A stretch of 64,000 bases of DNA from Modestobacter sp. L9-4 (lineage in GTDB: Bacteria; Actinomycetota; Actinomycetes; Mycobacteriales; Geodermatophilaceae): contig NZ_CP077800.1 of NCBI RefSeq assembly GCF_019112525.1, positions 3,720,001 through 3,784,000 on the forward strand, in the 5' to 3' direction. Shown piece after piece: positions 26,256 through 35,201 of this stretch; position 1 is the first letter of the stretch; the number at the start of each line of letters is the position of its first letter. Below the pieces are notes generated by a model. That model did not search any database and was not told where the DNA came from. It saw nothing but the letters and a program-made list of their open reading frames with translations. A program made the translations under genes and the position numbers.

Positions 26256-26283
26256 TTGCGCCGTGCCGCCGATGCCCTACGCT
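26256..26283 (+). promoter_or_regulatory. Candidate promoter for DUF3052-ahpE
   Basis: TTGCGC at 26256-26261, 16 bases, then TACGCT at 26278-26283: a plausible vegetative -35/-10 pair. It would give a leader of about 200 bases. Confidence 0.35.
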
Positions 26284-26289
26284 CCGCTG

Positions 26290-26487
26290 CAACGGTGGCC
26301 CGGTGAGGTCCGCCCGCGACGCCCGGCAGCCGCCGGGCAGAGCCGGGAAGGGTCCCGGCCGGGCACGTCGGTCCGGGACAGGGCACCATCCCTGCAGGAC
26401 ACCCGCCCGGCGCACACGCGACGGGCACCGCACGAAGCTGAAGCCCGGAGCAGACCGGGCAGTCGAGCACATGGAGGAACAGCAGGG
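26290..26487 (+). other. Possible structured leader before DUF3052 gene
   Basis: This gene-free stretch contains two compact perfect hairpins, GCCCGGC-AGCC-GCCGGGC (26321-26338) and CCGGGA-AGGG-TCCCGG (26343-26358). I do not recognise a known riboswitch in it. The wider 26117-26487 gap also must contain the aceE promoter on the other strand. Confidence 0.3.
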
Positions 26488-26913
26488 ATGAGCGTCGACT
26501 CGGGGAGCACCAGCATGGCTGCCCGGCTGGGGATCAAGCCGGGCATGGTCGTGCAGGAGCTCGGCTGGGACGAGGACGTCGACGAGGACCTGCGCGACTC
26601 CGTCGTCGAGCTCTCCGGCGGGGACATGGTCGACGAGGACTCCGACGAGGTGGCCGACGCCGTCCTGCTGTGGTGGCGCGAGGACGACGGCGACCTGATC
26701 GACGCCCTCGTGGACGCCATCGCCTCCCTCGCCGAGGACGGCGTGGTGTGGCTGCTGGTCCCGAAGTCCGGGCGGCCCGGCCACGTCGAGCCCGGTGACG
26801 TCACCGAGGCCGCCCCCACCGCCGGACTGCAGCAGACCTCCAGCATCTCCGCGGCCAAGGACTGGTCGGGCATCCGGCTGGTCACGCCGAAGGCCGCCCG
26901 CACCCGTCGCTGA
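26488..26913 (+). CDS. DUF3052 family protein
   Basis: A 141-residue acidic conserved actinobacterial protein (homologue of the gene beside ahpE in mycobacteria). Typical stretches are [20 protein letters not shown] and [20 protein letters not shown]. The ATG at 26488 is preceded by GAGGAACAGCAGGG. Function unknown. It is divergent from aceE and 126 bases upstream of ahpE on the same strand, with structured element B between. Confidence 0.85.
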   Translation: MSVDSGSTSMAARLGIKPGMVVQELGWDEDVDEDLRDSVVELSGGDMVDEDSDEVADAVLLWWREDDGDLIDALVDAIASLAEDGVVWLLVPKSGRPGHVEPGDVTEAAPTAGLQQTSSISAAKDWSGIRLVTPKAARTRR

Positions 26914-26916
26914 TCC

Positions 26917-26975
26917 GAAGACCCCGTCGCCCCCCGCCACTCGCTCCGCTCGTGACGGGCCCCTGCGACGGGGCC
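26917..26975 (+). repeat. Post-stop structured element, copy B
   Basis: Three bases after the DUF3052 stop. Outer stem GACCCCGTCGC/GCGACGGGGCC and inner stem CCCGCCAC/GTGACGGG, both differing from copy A yet still paired. A shortened repeat of the 3' part (GGGCCCCTGCGAGGGGGCC) follows at 26984-27002. Confidence 0.75.
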
Positions 26976-27038
26976 GACGGCGCGGGCCCCTGCGAGGGGG
27001 CCGTTCCAGGCCGTCACCGGGTGCGGCACGATGAGGGC

Positions 27039-27506
27039 ATGAGCCTCTCCGTCGGTGACGTCGCGCCCGAGTTCAGCCTCCCCGACCAGGACAAGCAGGT
27101 CGTGTCGCTGGCCGACCTGCGGGGCCGGCCGGTGCTCGTGGTGTTCTACCCGTTCGCCTTCTCCGGCATCTGCACCGGTGAGCTGTGCCAGCTGCGCGAC
27201 GAGCTGGGCTCCTACACCGAGGCCGGCGTCCAGGTGGTCGCGATCTCCACCGACCCGACCTTCAGCCTCAAGGCCTTCCGCGAGAAGGAGGGCTTCGAGT
27301 TCCCGCTGCTGTCGGACTTCTGGCCGCACGGCGACACCGCCCGCGCCTACGACGTGTTCAACGACAAGGCCGGCATGGCCCTGCGCGGCACCTTCCTCGT
27401 CGACGCCGAGGGGGCGATCGCCTTCGCCGAGGTCAACCAGCCCGGTGACGCCCGTGCGCAGTCCGGCTGGAAGGACGCCGTCGCCGGCCTGTCCGCCGCG
27501 GCCTGA
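27039..27506 (+). CDS. ahpE: AhpE-type 1-Cys peroxiredoxin
   Basis: A 155-residue peroxiredoxin that reduces peroxides; in mycobacteria AhpE is recycled by mycothiol/mycoredoxin. The peroxidatic cysteine is Cys45 in PFAFSGICTGELCQL, with a second Cys50 also present, and the thioredoxin-fold strands VLVVFYPFAF and VVAISTDPTFSLKAF are clear. Start ATG at 27039 after GATGAGGGC. Position next to DUF3052 and divergent from aceE matches the mycobacterial locus. Structured element E follows its stop at once. Confidence 0.92.
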   Translation: MSLSVGDVAPEFSLPDQDKQVVSLADLRGRPVLVVFYPFAFSGICTGELCQLRDELGSYTEAGVQVVAISTDPTFSLKAFREKEGFEFPLLSDFWPHGDTARAYDVFNDKAGMALRGTFLVDAEGAIAFAEVNQPGDARAQSGWKDAVAGLSAAA

Positions 27507-27541
27507 GGAAGGACCCCCTCGTAGGGCCCTGCGAGGGGGCC
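27507..27541 (+). repeat. Post-stop structured element, copy E (short form)
   Basis: Starts at the ahpE stop with GGAAGGACC. Outer stem GG(A)CCCCCTCG/CGAGGGGGCC is perfect apart from the bulged A, but the inner stem-loop is replaced by a 9-base TAGGGCCCT-type loop. It ends 2 bases before tRNA-Val. Confidence 0.7.
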
Positions 27542-27543
27542 GG

Positions 27544-27615
27544 GGGCGCGTAGCTCAGCGGTAGAGCGCTCGCCTTACAAGCGAGTGGTCGGGGGTTCGA
27601 GACCCTCCGCGCCCA
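27544..27615 (+). tRNA. tRNA-Val (UAC anticodon)
   Basis: A 72-nt cloverleaf. Acceptor GGGCGCG/CGCGCCC, D arm GCTC/GAGC with a short loop, anticodon stem CTCGC/GCGAG around CTTACAA (anticodon TAC), T arm GGGGG-TTCGAGA-CCCTC, discriminator A. CCA is not encoded. It decodes GUA and GUG. Confidence 0.95.
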
Positions 27616-27648
27616 CCCCCTGACGCCTCACCCCTCCGGGTGGGGCGC

Positions 27649-27676
27649 TCAACACCGAGGTGTCGCAGGCCGATGG
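27649..27676 (+). promoter_or_regulatory. Sigma-28-like promoter before the GGDEF-EAL gene (candidate)
   Basis: TCAACACC, 12 bases, GCCGATGG. The -10 half matches the GCCGAT core of FliA/WhiG promoters; the -35 half matches only TCAA. Transcription would start at about 27681-27684, at the ATG itself, giving a leaderless mRNA. Confidence 0.4.
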
Positions 27677-27682
27677 GAGGGC

Positions 27683-30334
27683 ATGCGACTCCGATCCACG
27701 ACCCGCCCGGCGGGCCGGGGCACCCCCCTGTGGGCACACCTCTCGGCCCTGGTGCTCGTCCCGACGATCGGCGTCGCCGCGCTCACCACCGTCCTCGTGC
27801 AGGGCGCCGTGACCGAGGCGGCGACCGCGACCGGTGCGGAGTCCGCGGTGCGCGCCGTCGCGCAGCTGGACGCCGCCCGCAGCAGCGTCGAGCACGAGAT
27901 CATCCCGGTGCTGTCCATCGCCGTCCTGCGCGACCCCGGCGCGGTGGCCCTCACCGGGCTCCCGTCCTTCCTCGTCGCGGCGCAGCTGGCCGACGCCGAG
28001 AAGGGGCTCGCGCAGGCGCAGCAGGTCACCGACGGTGCGCTCGCCTCCCTGCCCGCCGGGTCCGTGGGTGCCGAGGTCGCCGAGCGCGCCACCGCGCAGC
28101 TCGCCGCCGTGCGGGCCGGCTCGGCCGGCCAGCAGGCCTCCCCGCAGGACACCTACACGCAGTACCTGGCCGTCTCCGACATGCTCATGGCCGCCCAGCG
28201 GGACGCGGCGTCGGCGGCCGGCGGGGAGGAGGTCTCCGCCGAGACCAACCTCGCCACGCACGACGTGGAGCTCGTCGCCCGGCTGGCCCGCACGGCGAGC
28301 CGCGCGATCCCGCTGTTCCTCAGCACCCAGACCACCCTCTCCGGCACCGACGGTCCCGCCCTGGACTGGCGCGCCGCCTGGCGCACCTACACCGACGCGC
28401 GCAGCCAGATGGACGAGCTCGCGCAGCCGGCGCTGCAGGCCGCCTGGGACGGCGTCCGGACGTCGGACGCGCTGACCTCGGTCGACGACGTCCTGGCCGC
28501 GCAGGCCGACGACGTGACGGCCGCCCCGATCTCGATCCTGCAGGTGGCCGCACTGGTCAGCCACACCAACGACCGGGACGCCGCCCTGACCGGGCTGCTG
28601 CAGACCGCGGTCGACGGTGCCCAGGCCGCCGCGGCCGCCGACCACGAGGCCGCCGACGACCGCCGCGACCGGACGCTGCTCGCCGCGCTGGGCGTGCTGT
28701 TCGCCGCGACGCTCGGCGCCGCCCTCACCGGCCGCAGCATCTCCCGCTCCCTCCGCGTGCTCGCCGGGCAGGCCGACCAGGTCAGCCGCGGTGAGCTGGT
28801 GGAGGTCGAGGGCGGTGGGCCGCGCGAAGTGCGCACCGTCTCGACCGCGCTCGGCTCGGCCGTCGCCAGCCTGCGCCGCATCCAGGCACAGGCCGCTGCC
28901 GTCGCCGAGGGCGACCTCACCAGCCCCGTCCTCGAGCAGCCGCTCCCCGGCCCGCTCGGTGAGGTCGTGCACGCCTCGGTCCAGCAGATCGTGGAGTCGG
29001 TGCGCGAGCGCGAGCGCCTGCAGTTCGCCCTGACCCACCAGGCCACCCACGACCCGCTGACCGGCCTGTCCAACCGGGCCCAGGCGCGGGTGCTGGTCGA
29101 CTCGGCGCTGCACCGTGCCCAGCGGTCCGGGGTGATGACCGGCCTGCTGTTCGTCGACCTCGACGGCTTCAAGGGCGTCAACGACGGCTTCGGGCACGCC
29201 CACGGGGATGCCGTCCTGCAGGAGGTGGCCCGCCGGCTGCTCGCCACCGTGCGCTCTGGGGACGTCGTCTGCCGGCTCGGCGGTGACGAGTTCGTCGTCC
29301 TGGTCGAGCAGGTTGCCGAGGAGCGCGACCTGGTCGAGCTGGCCGAGCGGATCGTCGCGGTCGCGGCCAGGCCCATCGACGTCGGCGCCGACCAGATGTG
29401 GATCGGGGCCAGCGTCGGGGTGGCGATCGCCCGCGACGCCGGCACCGACGCCGACGTCCTCTTCGCCGAGGCCGACGCCGCGGCCTACCGGGCCAAGGGC
29501 CACGGCCGCGGCCGGGCCGAGGTGTTCGACGACGCGCTGCGCGCCGAGCTGACCGCCCGGGCCGAGCTGGAGGCCGCCATCACCGCCGGCATCCGGGGTG
29601 GGGAGATGCAGCTGCACTACCAGCCCGTGCTCGACGTCGCGTCGGGCCGGCTGACCGGCTACGAGGCACTGATCCGCTGGAACCGGCCCGGCCACGGGAT
29701 GGTGCCGCCGGACTCCTTCATCCCGGCCGCCGAGGCCACCCGGCTGATCTGCGAGCTGGACCGGTGGGTGCTGCACGAGGCCACCCGGCAGCTGGCGCAG
29801 TGGCGCGCGGAGGACCCGACCGCCGCCGACCGGACGCTCGCGGTGAACATCTCCGGCCGGCACCTCGCCGAGCCCGGCGTCGTCGACGACGTGCTGGCCG
29901 CGCTGGCCGCCTCCGGCTTCCCGGCCGAGCTGCTCATCGTCGAGGTGACCGAGACCGTGCTGGTCGACGACCCCGCGGCCATCGACAACCTGGCCGCGCT
30001 GCGGGCGCACGGGGTCGGCATCGCCATCGACGACTTCGGCACCGGCTTCACCTCGATCGGGCAGCTGCGCTCGATGCCGGTGGACACCCTGAAGATCGAC
30101 CGCAGCTTCATCGCCTCCACCGAGCCGGGCAACCGGGAGCTGGTGGCGCTGATCATCCGCGCGGCGCACACCTTCGGGCTGACCGTGGTCGCCGAGGGCG
30201 TGGAGGAGGTCGACCAGCTGGAGCTGCTGCGCGCCGACGCCTGCGACCTGGTGCAGGGCTACCTGCTGTCCCGCCCGCTGCCGGCGGCCTCCGTCACCTC
30301 CTTCCGCGACGGGGCGCACGCCCCCGTCGCCTGA
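27683..30334 (+). CDS. Membrane GGDEF-EAL cyclic-di-GMP enzyme
   Basis: An 883-residue protein able in principle to make and break c-di-GMP. TM1 is at about residues 17-40, a long extracytoplasmic helical sensor region follows, and TM2 is near 330-350 with a HAMP-like linker (RSLRVLAGQADQVSRGELVE). The GGDEF domain has an intact GGDEF at 533-537. The EAL domain has EAL at 661-663, IDDFGTGFTS and AEGVE, so both active sites look competent. ATG at 27683 lies close to tRNA-Val and may be on a leaderless transcript. c-di-GMP commonly switches between motility and pilus/adhesion; the window encodes a Tad pilus. Confidence 0.92.
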   Translation: MRLRSTTRPAGRGTPLWAHLSALVLVPTIGVAALTTVLVQGAVTEAATATGAESAVRAVAQLDAARSSVEHEIIPVLSIAVLRDPGAVALTGLPSFLVAAQLADAEKGLAQAQQVTDGALASLPAGSVGAEVAERATAQLAAVRAGSAGQQASPQDTYTQYLAVSDMLMAAQRDAASAAGGEEVSAETNLATHDVELVARLARTASRAIPLFLSTQTTLSGTDGPALDWRAAWRTYTDARSQMDELAQPALQAAWDGVRTSDALTSVDDVLAAQADDVTAAPISILQVAALVSHTNDRDAALTGLLQTAVDGAQAAAAADHEAADDRRDRTLLAALGVLFAATLGAALTGRSISRSLRVLAGQADQVSRGELVEVEGGGPREVRTVSTALGSAVASLRRIQAQAAAVAEGDLTSPVLEQPLPGPLGEVVHASVQQIVESVRERERLQFALTHQATHDPLTGLSNRAQARVLVDSALHRAQRSGVMTGLLFVDLDGFKGVNDGFGHAHGDAVLQEVARRLLATVRSGDVVCRLGGDEFVVLVEQVAEERDLVELAERIVAVAARPIDVGADQMWIGASVGVAIARDAGTDADVLFAEADAAAYRAKGHGRGRAEVFDDALRAELTARAELEAAITAGIRGGEMQLHYQPVLDVASGRLTGYEALIRWNRPGHGMVPPDSFIPAAEATRLICELDRWVLHEATRQLAQWRAEDPTAADRTLAVNISGRHLAEPGVVDDVLAALAASGFPAELLIVEVTETVLVDDPAAIDNLAALRAHGVGIAIDDFGTGFTSIGQLRSMPVDTLKIDRSFIASTEPGNRELVALIIRAAHTFGLTVVAEGVEEVDQLELLRADACDLVQGYLLSRPLPAASVTSFRDGAHAPVA

Positions 30335-30335
30335 C

Positions 30336-30369
30336 CCGGACGGCGACGTCGCAGGACGCCGCCGTCCGG
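30336..30369. terminator. Terminator between convergent genes
   Basis: A perfect 10-bp stem CCGGACGGCG/CGCCGTCCGG (30336-30345 with 30360-30369) with a 14-base loop fills the 35-base gap between the convergent GGDEF-EAL and SPFH genes. Confidence 0.65.
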
Positions 30370-31044
30370 TCACCCCGCCGGGTGGACGACGTCGGTGCCG
30401 GGCCCCGTGGTCAGGACGACGGTGGCCCCACCGGCCTCGACCGCCTGCAGGGTGCGCAGCTGCAGCAGCCCCGGCTGCTCGGCGACCATCCGCGCCGCGT
30501 TGGCCAGGGCCCGGGTCGCGGCGACCTCCGACCTGGCCCGCTCCAGCGCCGCCAGCCCCTCGGCCCGGGCGGTGGCGACGCCGGCCGCGGCCCGCCGCAG
30601 CTCCGCCGGGACCATCACGTCCCGCACCGCGACGTCCTCGACCGTGACGCCGACCGCCTCCGCGCGCTGGGCGACCGCCTCCCGCAGGACGCCGGGCAGC
30701 GCCTCGCGGGCGGTGAGCAGCTCGTCGAGGGTGCGGCCGGCGACCGCCTCGCGGAGCGCGACCTGGAGCGCGGCGTAGACGAAGCCGTCGGCGTCCTCGA
30801 CGGCCTCGTGCCACTGCCGCGGGTCGGCGGTGCGGCAGGTCGCCAGCAGGCTCACCTTGACCGTGAGCCCGTCGGCGGTGAGCACCTCCTGGCTCGCGAC
30901 GGTGAGCAGGCGCGGCCGGACGGCGACCCGCACGAACCGGTGCCGCCGCCGGGCGCGCCGGTGCCGGCCGGGCTCGAGCACCTCGACGAAGCGGCCGTCC
31001 CGGTAGCCCAGGACCCGCTCCCACTGCTCGACGACGATCCGCAC
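30370..31044 (-). CDS. SPFH/band 7 (slipin-like) protein
   Basis: A 224-residue stomatin/prohibitin-homology protein. ERVLGYRDGRFVEVLEPGRH and TADGLTVKVSLLATCRTADP form the start of the SPFH domain; a helical tail (AAAGVATARAEGLAALERAR) follows. Slipins usually begin with a membrane hairpin, but none is present here, so it may be peripheral or soluble. GTG start at 31044 with AGGAGGAGAG upstream. About 280 gene-free bases lie upstream, where I see no clear promoter boxes. Confidence 0.8.
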   Translation of the reverse strand: MRIVVEQWERVLGYRDGRFVEVLEPGRHRRARRRHRFVRVAVRPRLLTVASQEVLTADGLTVKVSLLATCRTADPRQWHEAVEDADGFVYAALQVALREAVAGRTLDELLTAREALPGVLREAVAQRAEAVGVTVEDVAVRDVMVPAELRRAAAGVATARAEGLAALERARSEVAATRALANAARMVAEQPGLLQLRTLQAVEAGGATVVLTTGPGTDVVHPAG

Positions 31045-31324
31045 GGTGCTCTCTCCTCCTGCTCGCTCGGGTGCCTGCCGGGGGACCGGCCGGCGCGCGG
31101 TCGGGCACGGGACGGGGGACACCGGGGTGTCGCAGACCGACCGCGCCCGGACGACCGCGCGCCGGACGGCCTGGGGAGGTGAACCCGGACGTTCCAGAGA
31201 CGTCTGCCCTGACATGGCATGCCCGGAGCCGACACGCAGGACCTGCGACGGCGATGCCGTCGCCGCTGCTGACCCCGGGCGAGGAGGGACGTTAGGCTGC
31301 CACCACCGACCTGGCCAGCGGTTT

Positions 31325-32368
31325 TCAGCCCCGCAGGTGCCGCACCGCGCGCCAGCCGGGGTCGGTCTCGACGGTGGTGCGGGGGCGTCCCTGCGGCCAG
31401 CCCGCCGCCAGCTGCTCCACCCGGTCGGCGGCGTCGGTGGTGGCGTCGACGTAGACGTGCAGGGTGCGCACCCCGCCGCTGGTCTCGTGGGCCACCAGCC
31501 GCCCGGCGGAGCCGAGCCGGGCGCCCAGGTCGTCCTCCACCTCCCGCAGCGGCTCCAGCGAGGCCGGTCCGGGGAGCCCGGCGTCGGTGAGGTCGGTGTA
31601 GGGCAGCTCGACCCGCACGTGCCGGTCCAGGTGCGGTGCGGTCGTGGCGCGTAGCGGCTGCCGGGCGACGGCGAGCACCGGCTGGCCGTCGGCGGTGGTG
31701 GCCTCCAGCAGGGCCCAGCTGTCCGCACCGACGTCGGCGGCCAGCTCCTGCACGGCGGTCCGCAGCGCGGCCAGGTCGCCCACCTGCACGTCGTCCTGCG
31801 GGGCCGGTGGGTCCACCAGCGCGTCGATGGCACCCACCCACGTCTCGACGGCCGTCTCGCCGAGCGCGTGGTCGAGCAGCAGGAAGGTCAGCTCGCCCCG
31901 GGTGCCCTCCGGCAGCGCGGCGAGGGCGGGGTGGTGCAGGGCGACGTCCAGCTCGGGCGCCCGGCCGGTGCGGGTCCACACCGCGACGACGTCGGCGGCG
32001 TCGACCGTGCGTCCCTCGACCGACAGCCCCCAGTCCAGCGCCTGCTCCACGGGGCGCGAGTCGGCGTACTCCCACACCGCGTCGGGAGCCGGTGCGGCCA
32101 GCAGCCACCGCCGGGCGACGGAGCGCAGCCCGGGGTCACCGGCCGCGGTGACGACCAGGACGTGCTCGCTGTCCACGCCCGGGCCCAGCTCCCAGGACAG
32201 GTTCCGGTGCACGCCCTCGACGGCCGGCCCCAGCACGTCGGCGAGCGACTCGGCCTGCCCGGCGGCGATGGCCCCGGCGCAGCGAGCCGCGCCGTCGGTG
32301 GCCCACCAGGACCAGAAGCCGGCGATGCCGGCGGCGGGGTCGGCGGGACGGCGGCGGAAGAGGCCCAT
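31325..32368 (-). CDS. Conserved hypothetical protein (possibly DUF695-like)
   Basis: A 347-residue soluble protein starting MGLFRRRPADPAAGIAGFWS. The FWSWWATDGAAR motif and a regulator-of-ribonuclease-like layout suggest relation to DUF695 proteins, but I am not certain. No catalytic motif or membrane segment is visible. The ATG at 32368 is chosen because upstream sequence is low-complexity. A small lipoprotein gene follows upstream in the same direction, 56 bases away. Confidence 0.65.
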   Translation of the reverse strand: MGLFRRRPADPAAGIAGFWSWWATDGAARCAGAIAAGQAESLADVLGPAVEGVHRNLSWELGPGVDSEHVLVVTAAGDPGLRSVARRWLLAAPAPDAVWEYADSRPVEQALDWGLSVEGRTVDAADVVAVWTRTGRAPELDVALHHPALAALPEGTRGELTFLLLDHALGETAVETWVGAIDALVDPPAPQDDVQVGDLAALRTAVQELAADVGADSWALLEATTADGQPVLAVARQPLRATTAPHLDRHVRVELPYTDLTDAGLPGPASLEPLREVEDDLGARLGSAGRLVAHETSGGVRTLHVYVDATTDAADRVEQLAAGWPQGRPRTTVETDPGWRAVRHLRG

Positions 32369-32424
32369 GGGCACCCATCCTGCCGGTGCGGCGCTCCCGC
32401 GTGCGGCCGCCGCGTCCGAATCGG

Positions 32425-32658
32425 TCAGACGCCCGGCCGGTGGGTGGACCGGCCGTCGCCGCCGGGCACGGAGTTGCTCAGGTCCGGCAGGTGGCCCTGC
32501 AGCACGCCCGAGGGGTCGTTGCCGGCCCGGTCCACCGCGTGGCTGGAGGAGGTGCCGGTGTTGGCGTCGGGGGCGGCGTCGCACCCGGCGAGCGCCGCGG
32601 TCCCGGCGAGGACCGCCAGCGCCGTGACGAGGGTGACGACAGGTCGGCGGGGGAGCAT
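32425..32658 (-). CDS. Small predicted lipoprotein
   Basis: A 77-residue protein with a signal peptide (MLPRRPVVTLVTALAVLAG) and lipobox LAGC, so Cys26 is the likely lipidation site. The mature part is short, polar and disordered-looking. No family recognised. ATG at 32658 is preceded by GATCGGGGC; divergent from the rhodanese gene. Confidence 0.6.
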   Translation of the reverse strand: MLPRRPVVTLVTALAVLAGTAALAGCDAAPDANTGTSSSHAVDRAGNDPSGVLQGHLPDLSNSVPGGDGRSTHRPGV

Positions 32659-32756
32659 GCCCCGATCGTGGGCCGCCGGTCTGGGAACGGACGGGGAGGC
32701 GCCTGGGAGTCCGGTCCGGGTGGTGCCGTCGCGGCGCGCTCGGGCAGGCTGCGGCC

Positions 32757-33152
32757 ATGGGCATCGAGGACGTGCTGGCCGCCAGCCGGGAGGGCGTGCA
32801 CCGGCTGACGCCGCAGGAGCTGGGCGCCGCCGTGGCCCGCGGCGCGCTGGTCGTGGACACCCGCACCGAGTCCCACCGCCGGGTGCAGGGGGAGTTCCCC
32901 GGCGCGCTGGTCATCGACCGCACGGTGCTGGAGTGGCGGCTGGACCCGACCTGCCCGTGGCACGTACCGGAGGCCACCGGGCCCGACCTGGAGGTGGTCG
33001 TGGTCTGCCGGCACGGCTACAGCTCCAGCCTGGCCGCGGCCTCGCTGCGGGCCATCGGGCTGGCCCGGGCGACCGACCTGGCCGGCGGCGTCGAGGCGTG
33101 GACCGCGGCCGGGTACCCGATGAGCGCGGGCCCGGCCGACGTGCGGGAGTGA
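32757..33152 (+). CDS. Rhodanese-domain protein
   Basis: A 131-residue single rhodanese domain. The active loop is VVVVCRHGYSSS with catalytic Cys84; the N-terminal ALVVDTRTESHRRVQGEFPG and C-terminal DLAGGVEAWTAAGYP match the fold. It probably transfers sulfur from a persulfide to thiol acceptors. The gene ends 4 bases from the convergent FUSC gene. Confidence 0.88.
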   Translation: MGIEDVLAASREGVHRLTPQELGAAVARGALVVDTRTESHRRVQGEFPGALVIDRTVLEWRLDPTCPWHVPEATGPDLEVVVVCRHGYSSSLAAASLRAIGLARATDLAGGVEAWTAAGYPMSAGPADVRE

Positions 33153-33156
33153 GCGC

Positions 33157-35115
33157 TCAGTCGTCGGCGCCGCGGACGCCGGACCGCCGTCCGGGCGTGG
33201 TCTCCCGCACCAGCCTCCGGGCCGCGTCGACCTCGCGGGCCACCGGTGCCAGCACGCCGGTGGCGTCGATCTCGGCGTCGTCGGGCACCCGGTGGTCGCG
33301 CAGGTCGGCCTCCAGCTCGCGCACCGCCTTGCGCAGCACGGCTACCTGGCCGGGCTCAGGAGCCGGCTCGCCCGAGCGCATCGCGATCACCGCCTCGGTG
33401 ACGGCGTCGGAGGTGCGTTCCAGCTGCACGATCACCGGCCACCAGGCCGCCGCCCGGGTGCTGATCGGTGGCGGCTCGGCCAGCCGGCGCTGCAGCTGCG
33501 TCTGCAGCTCGGTCAGCGCCCGGTAGCTGGCCCGCCGGGCGCGGCGGGTGTCCTCGGGGCTCTCGTTGAAGGCGGCGTCGACGAACCGGTCCAGGGCCAG
33601 GGCCGCGGCACGCAGCGCGTCGTCCAGCGGGGCCCGCCAGGTCTGCGGCCACAGCAGGTAGCCGAAGACCAGCACGATGCCGCAGCCGATGAGCGTGTCG
33701 ACCAGCCGGGTGCCCACCAGCTGCGCGCCGCTGGGGGTGGCCAGGTCCAGCAGCAGGATGATCAGCGGGGTCTGGAACACCGAGAACAGCCCGAAGTTGC
33801 CGTTGCGCGCCCACGGCAGCGCGCCGGCGGCCAGCGCCAGGGGCACCAGCACCCAGGCGTCGCGGGAGACGACGAGCAGCAGCAGCGAGCCGATCAGCAC
33901 CCCGAGCAGCGTGCCGGCGCCGCGCTGCACCGCCCGGGTGAACACCGAGCCGTAGTCGGGCTTGAGCACGATCGCCACCGTCAGCACGACCCAGTAGGGC
34001 CGGTCGATCGGCAGCAGCTGGCGGGCGATCTCGGCCACCGTCATGCAGAGGGTGAGCCGGACGACGAAGGCGCGGGAGTCGGCGTTGCCCACCGTGCGGT
34101 CGGCGAGGTCGTGCAGCCGCACCCGCCGGTCCAGCCGCGGCCGCACGACGGCGGCCGAGGCGCGCTCCTCGGGGTCGCCGACGACGTCCCAGACCAGCCG
34201 CAGGCCGTGCCGGACGGCGCGCTGCTGAGCCGGGGCGTCCTCCACCCGGGGCGGGCGCTCGCCGAGCAGCGGGCGGCGGTCGGTGACCGCCGCGGCCAGT
34301 GCCCGTGCGGCCCCGACGTCGCGGGAGTCGGCGGGCACCCGGGCCCGGGCGCTGGCCACCGCGCCCTCGACCAGCGGGGCGGCGGCGTTGAGCACCCCGG
34401 CCAGCCCGGCCAGCTCGCGGTTGCGCCCGGCCGAGCGGCTGCGGGCGTGGATGACCCGGTCGTAGCCGTCGTTGAGCGCCAGGGTGAGGGCGCGGCGGGC
34501 CTCCTCGGTCGCCTCGGTGCCGATGGCCTCCAGCAGGTCCGCGACCCGGGCGAACACCGTGCCGACGGCCTCCCGGTCGGGGTCCAGCGGCTCGGTGCGT
34601 GCCTGCACCACCACCGCCAGCGCACCCAGCGCCGCCCCGGCCAGGAACCACCCGACCTCGGCGGACGCCGGCAGGGGGGTGTTGAGCCCGGAGGAGACCG
34701 CGGCGTAGACGAGCAGCTGCAGCGCCCCGAGGGAGTACGCGGCGCTCACCGAGCTGAGCAGCGCCGCGAGGGCGGCGACCAGCGCCATCAGCACGACCGG
34801 CACCCAGCCGCCCCCGGTCAGCGCCTGCCCGACGACCAGCCCGCCCCCGCCCAGCAGCGAGGCCGCCGCCACCCGCCGCAGCCGGACCCGCAGCGGCCCG
34901 GACTGCGGGGCCAGGGTCGCGGCCAGCGAGCCCATCGTGGCGAACACCCCGGCGCCCAGCGCCGAGCCGTCGATCCCGCCGACGGCCAGCGCCGCGGCCA
35001 GCGGGGCGGGGACGACGAGGGCGAAGCGGACGACGTCGCGCCAGGGCACCGGGGGCGAGCTGGTGCGCACCAGCTCCTCCAGCCAGGCCGGTGCGTGCAA
35101 CCCCCTGTCCGCCAC
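33157..35115 (-). CDS. FUSC-family membrane transporter (aromatic-acid exporter type)
   Basis: A 652-residue protein with two halves of about five or six helices each, separated by long soluble helical regions, the layout of FUSC/YccS/AaeB proteins. The second half contains PIDRPYWVVLTVAIVLKPDY and RAVQRGAGTLLGVLIG, the FUSC signature. Export of small aromatic or fatty acids is known for relatives; substrate here unknown. GTG start at 35115. Divergent from the fused ABC exporter, 86 bases apart. Confidence 0.88.
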   Translation of the reverse strand: MADRGLHAPAWLEELVRTSSPPVPWRDVVRFALVVPAPLAAALAVGGIDGSALGAGVFATMGSLAATLAPQSGPLRVRLRRVAAASLLGGGGLVVGQALTGGGWVPVVLMALVAALAALLSSVSAAYSLGALQLLVYAAVSSGLNTPLPASAEVGWFLAGAALGALAVVVQARTEPLDPDREAVGTVFARVADLLEAIGTEATEEARRALTLALNDGYDRVIHARSRSAGRNRELAGLAGVLNAAAPLVEGAVASARARVPADSRDVGAARALAAAVTDRRPLLGERPPRVEDAPAQQRAVRHGLRLVWDVVGDPEERASAAVVRPRLDRRVRLHDLADRTVGNADSRAFVVRLTLCMTVAEIARQLLPIDRPYWVVLTVAIVLKPDYGSVFTRAVQRGAGTLLGVLIGSLLLLVVSRDAWVLVPLALAAGALPWARNGNFGLFSVFQTPLIILLLDLATPSGAQLVGTRLVDTLIGCGIVLVFGYLLWPQTWRAPLDDALRAAALALDRFVDAAFNESPEDTRRARRASYRALTELQTQLQRRLAEPPPISTRAAAWWPVIVQLERTSDAVTEAVIAMRSGEPAPEPGQVAVLRKAVRELEADLRDHRVPDDAEIDATGVLAPVAREVDAARRLVRETTPGRRSGVRGADD

Positions 35116-35201
35116 GCCGCCACCCTGCCACCCCGTCGGCGGCGCGGCCGGCAGGGGAGTCGCACACTGGACGTCGTGCCGTTCACCCCCTCTCCTGCCG
35201 C

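Noticed and set aside
26290..26487. Known riboswitch (cobalamin, TPP, SAM, ydaO type) before DUF3052
   Set aside because: None of the conserved core sequences of these classes is present.
27575..31108. An 1177-residue open frame antisense to the GGDEF-EAL gene
   Set aside because: The sense frame has intact GGDEF and EAL motifs; the antisense frame has no domain and runs through the tRNA-Val region.
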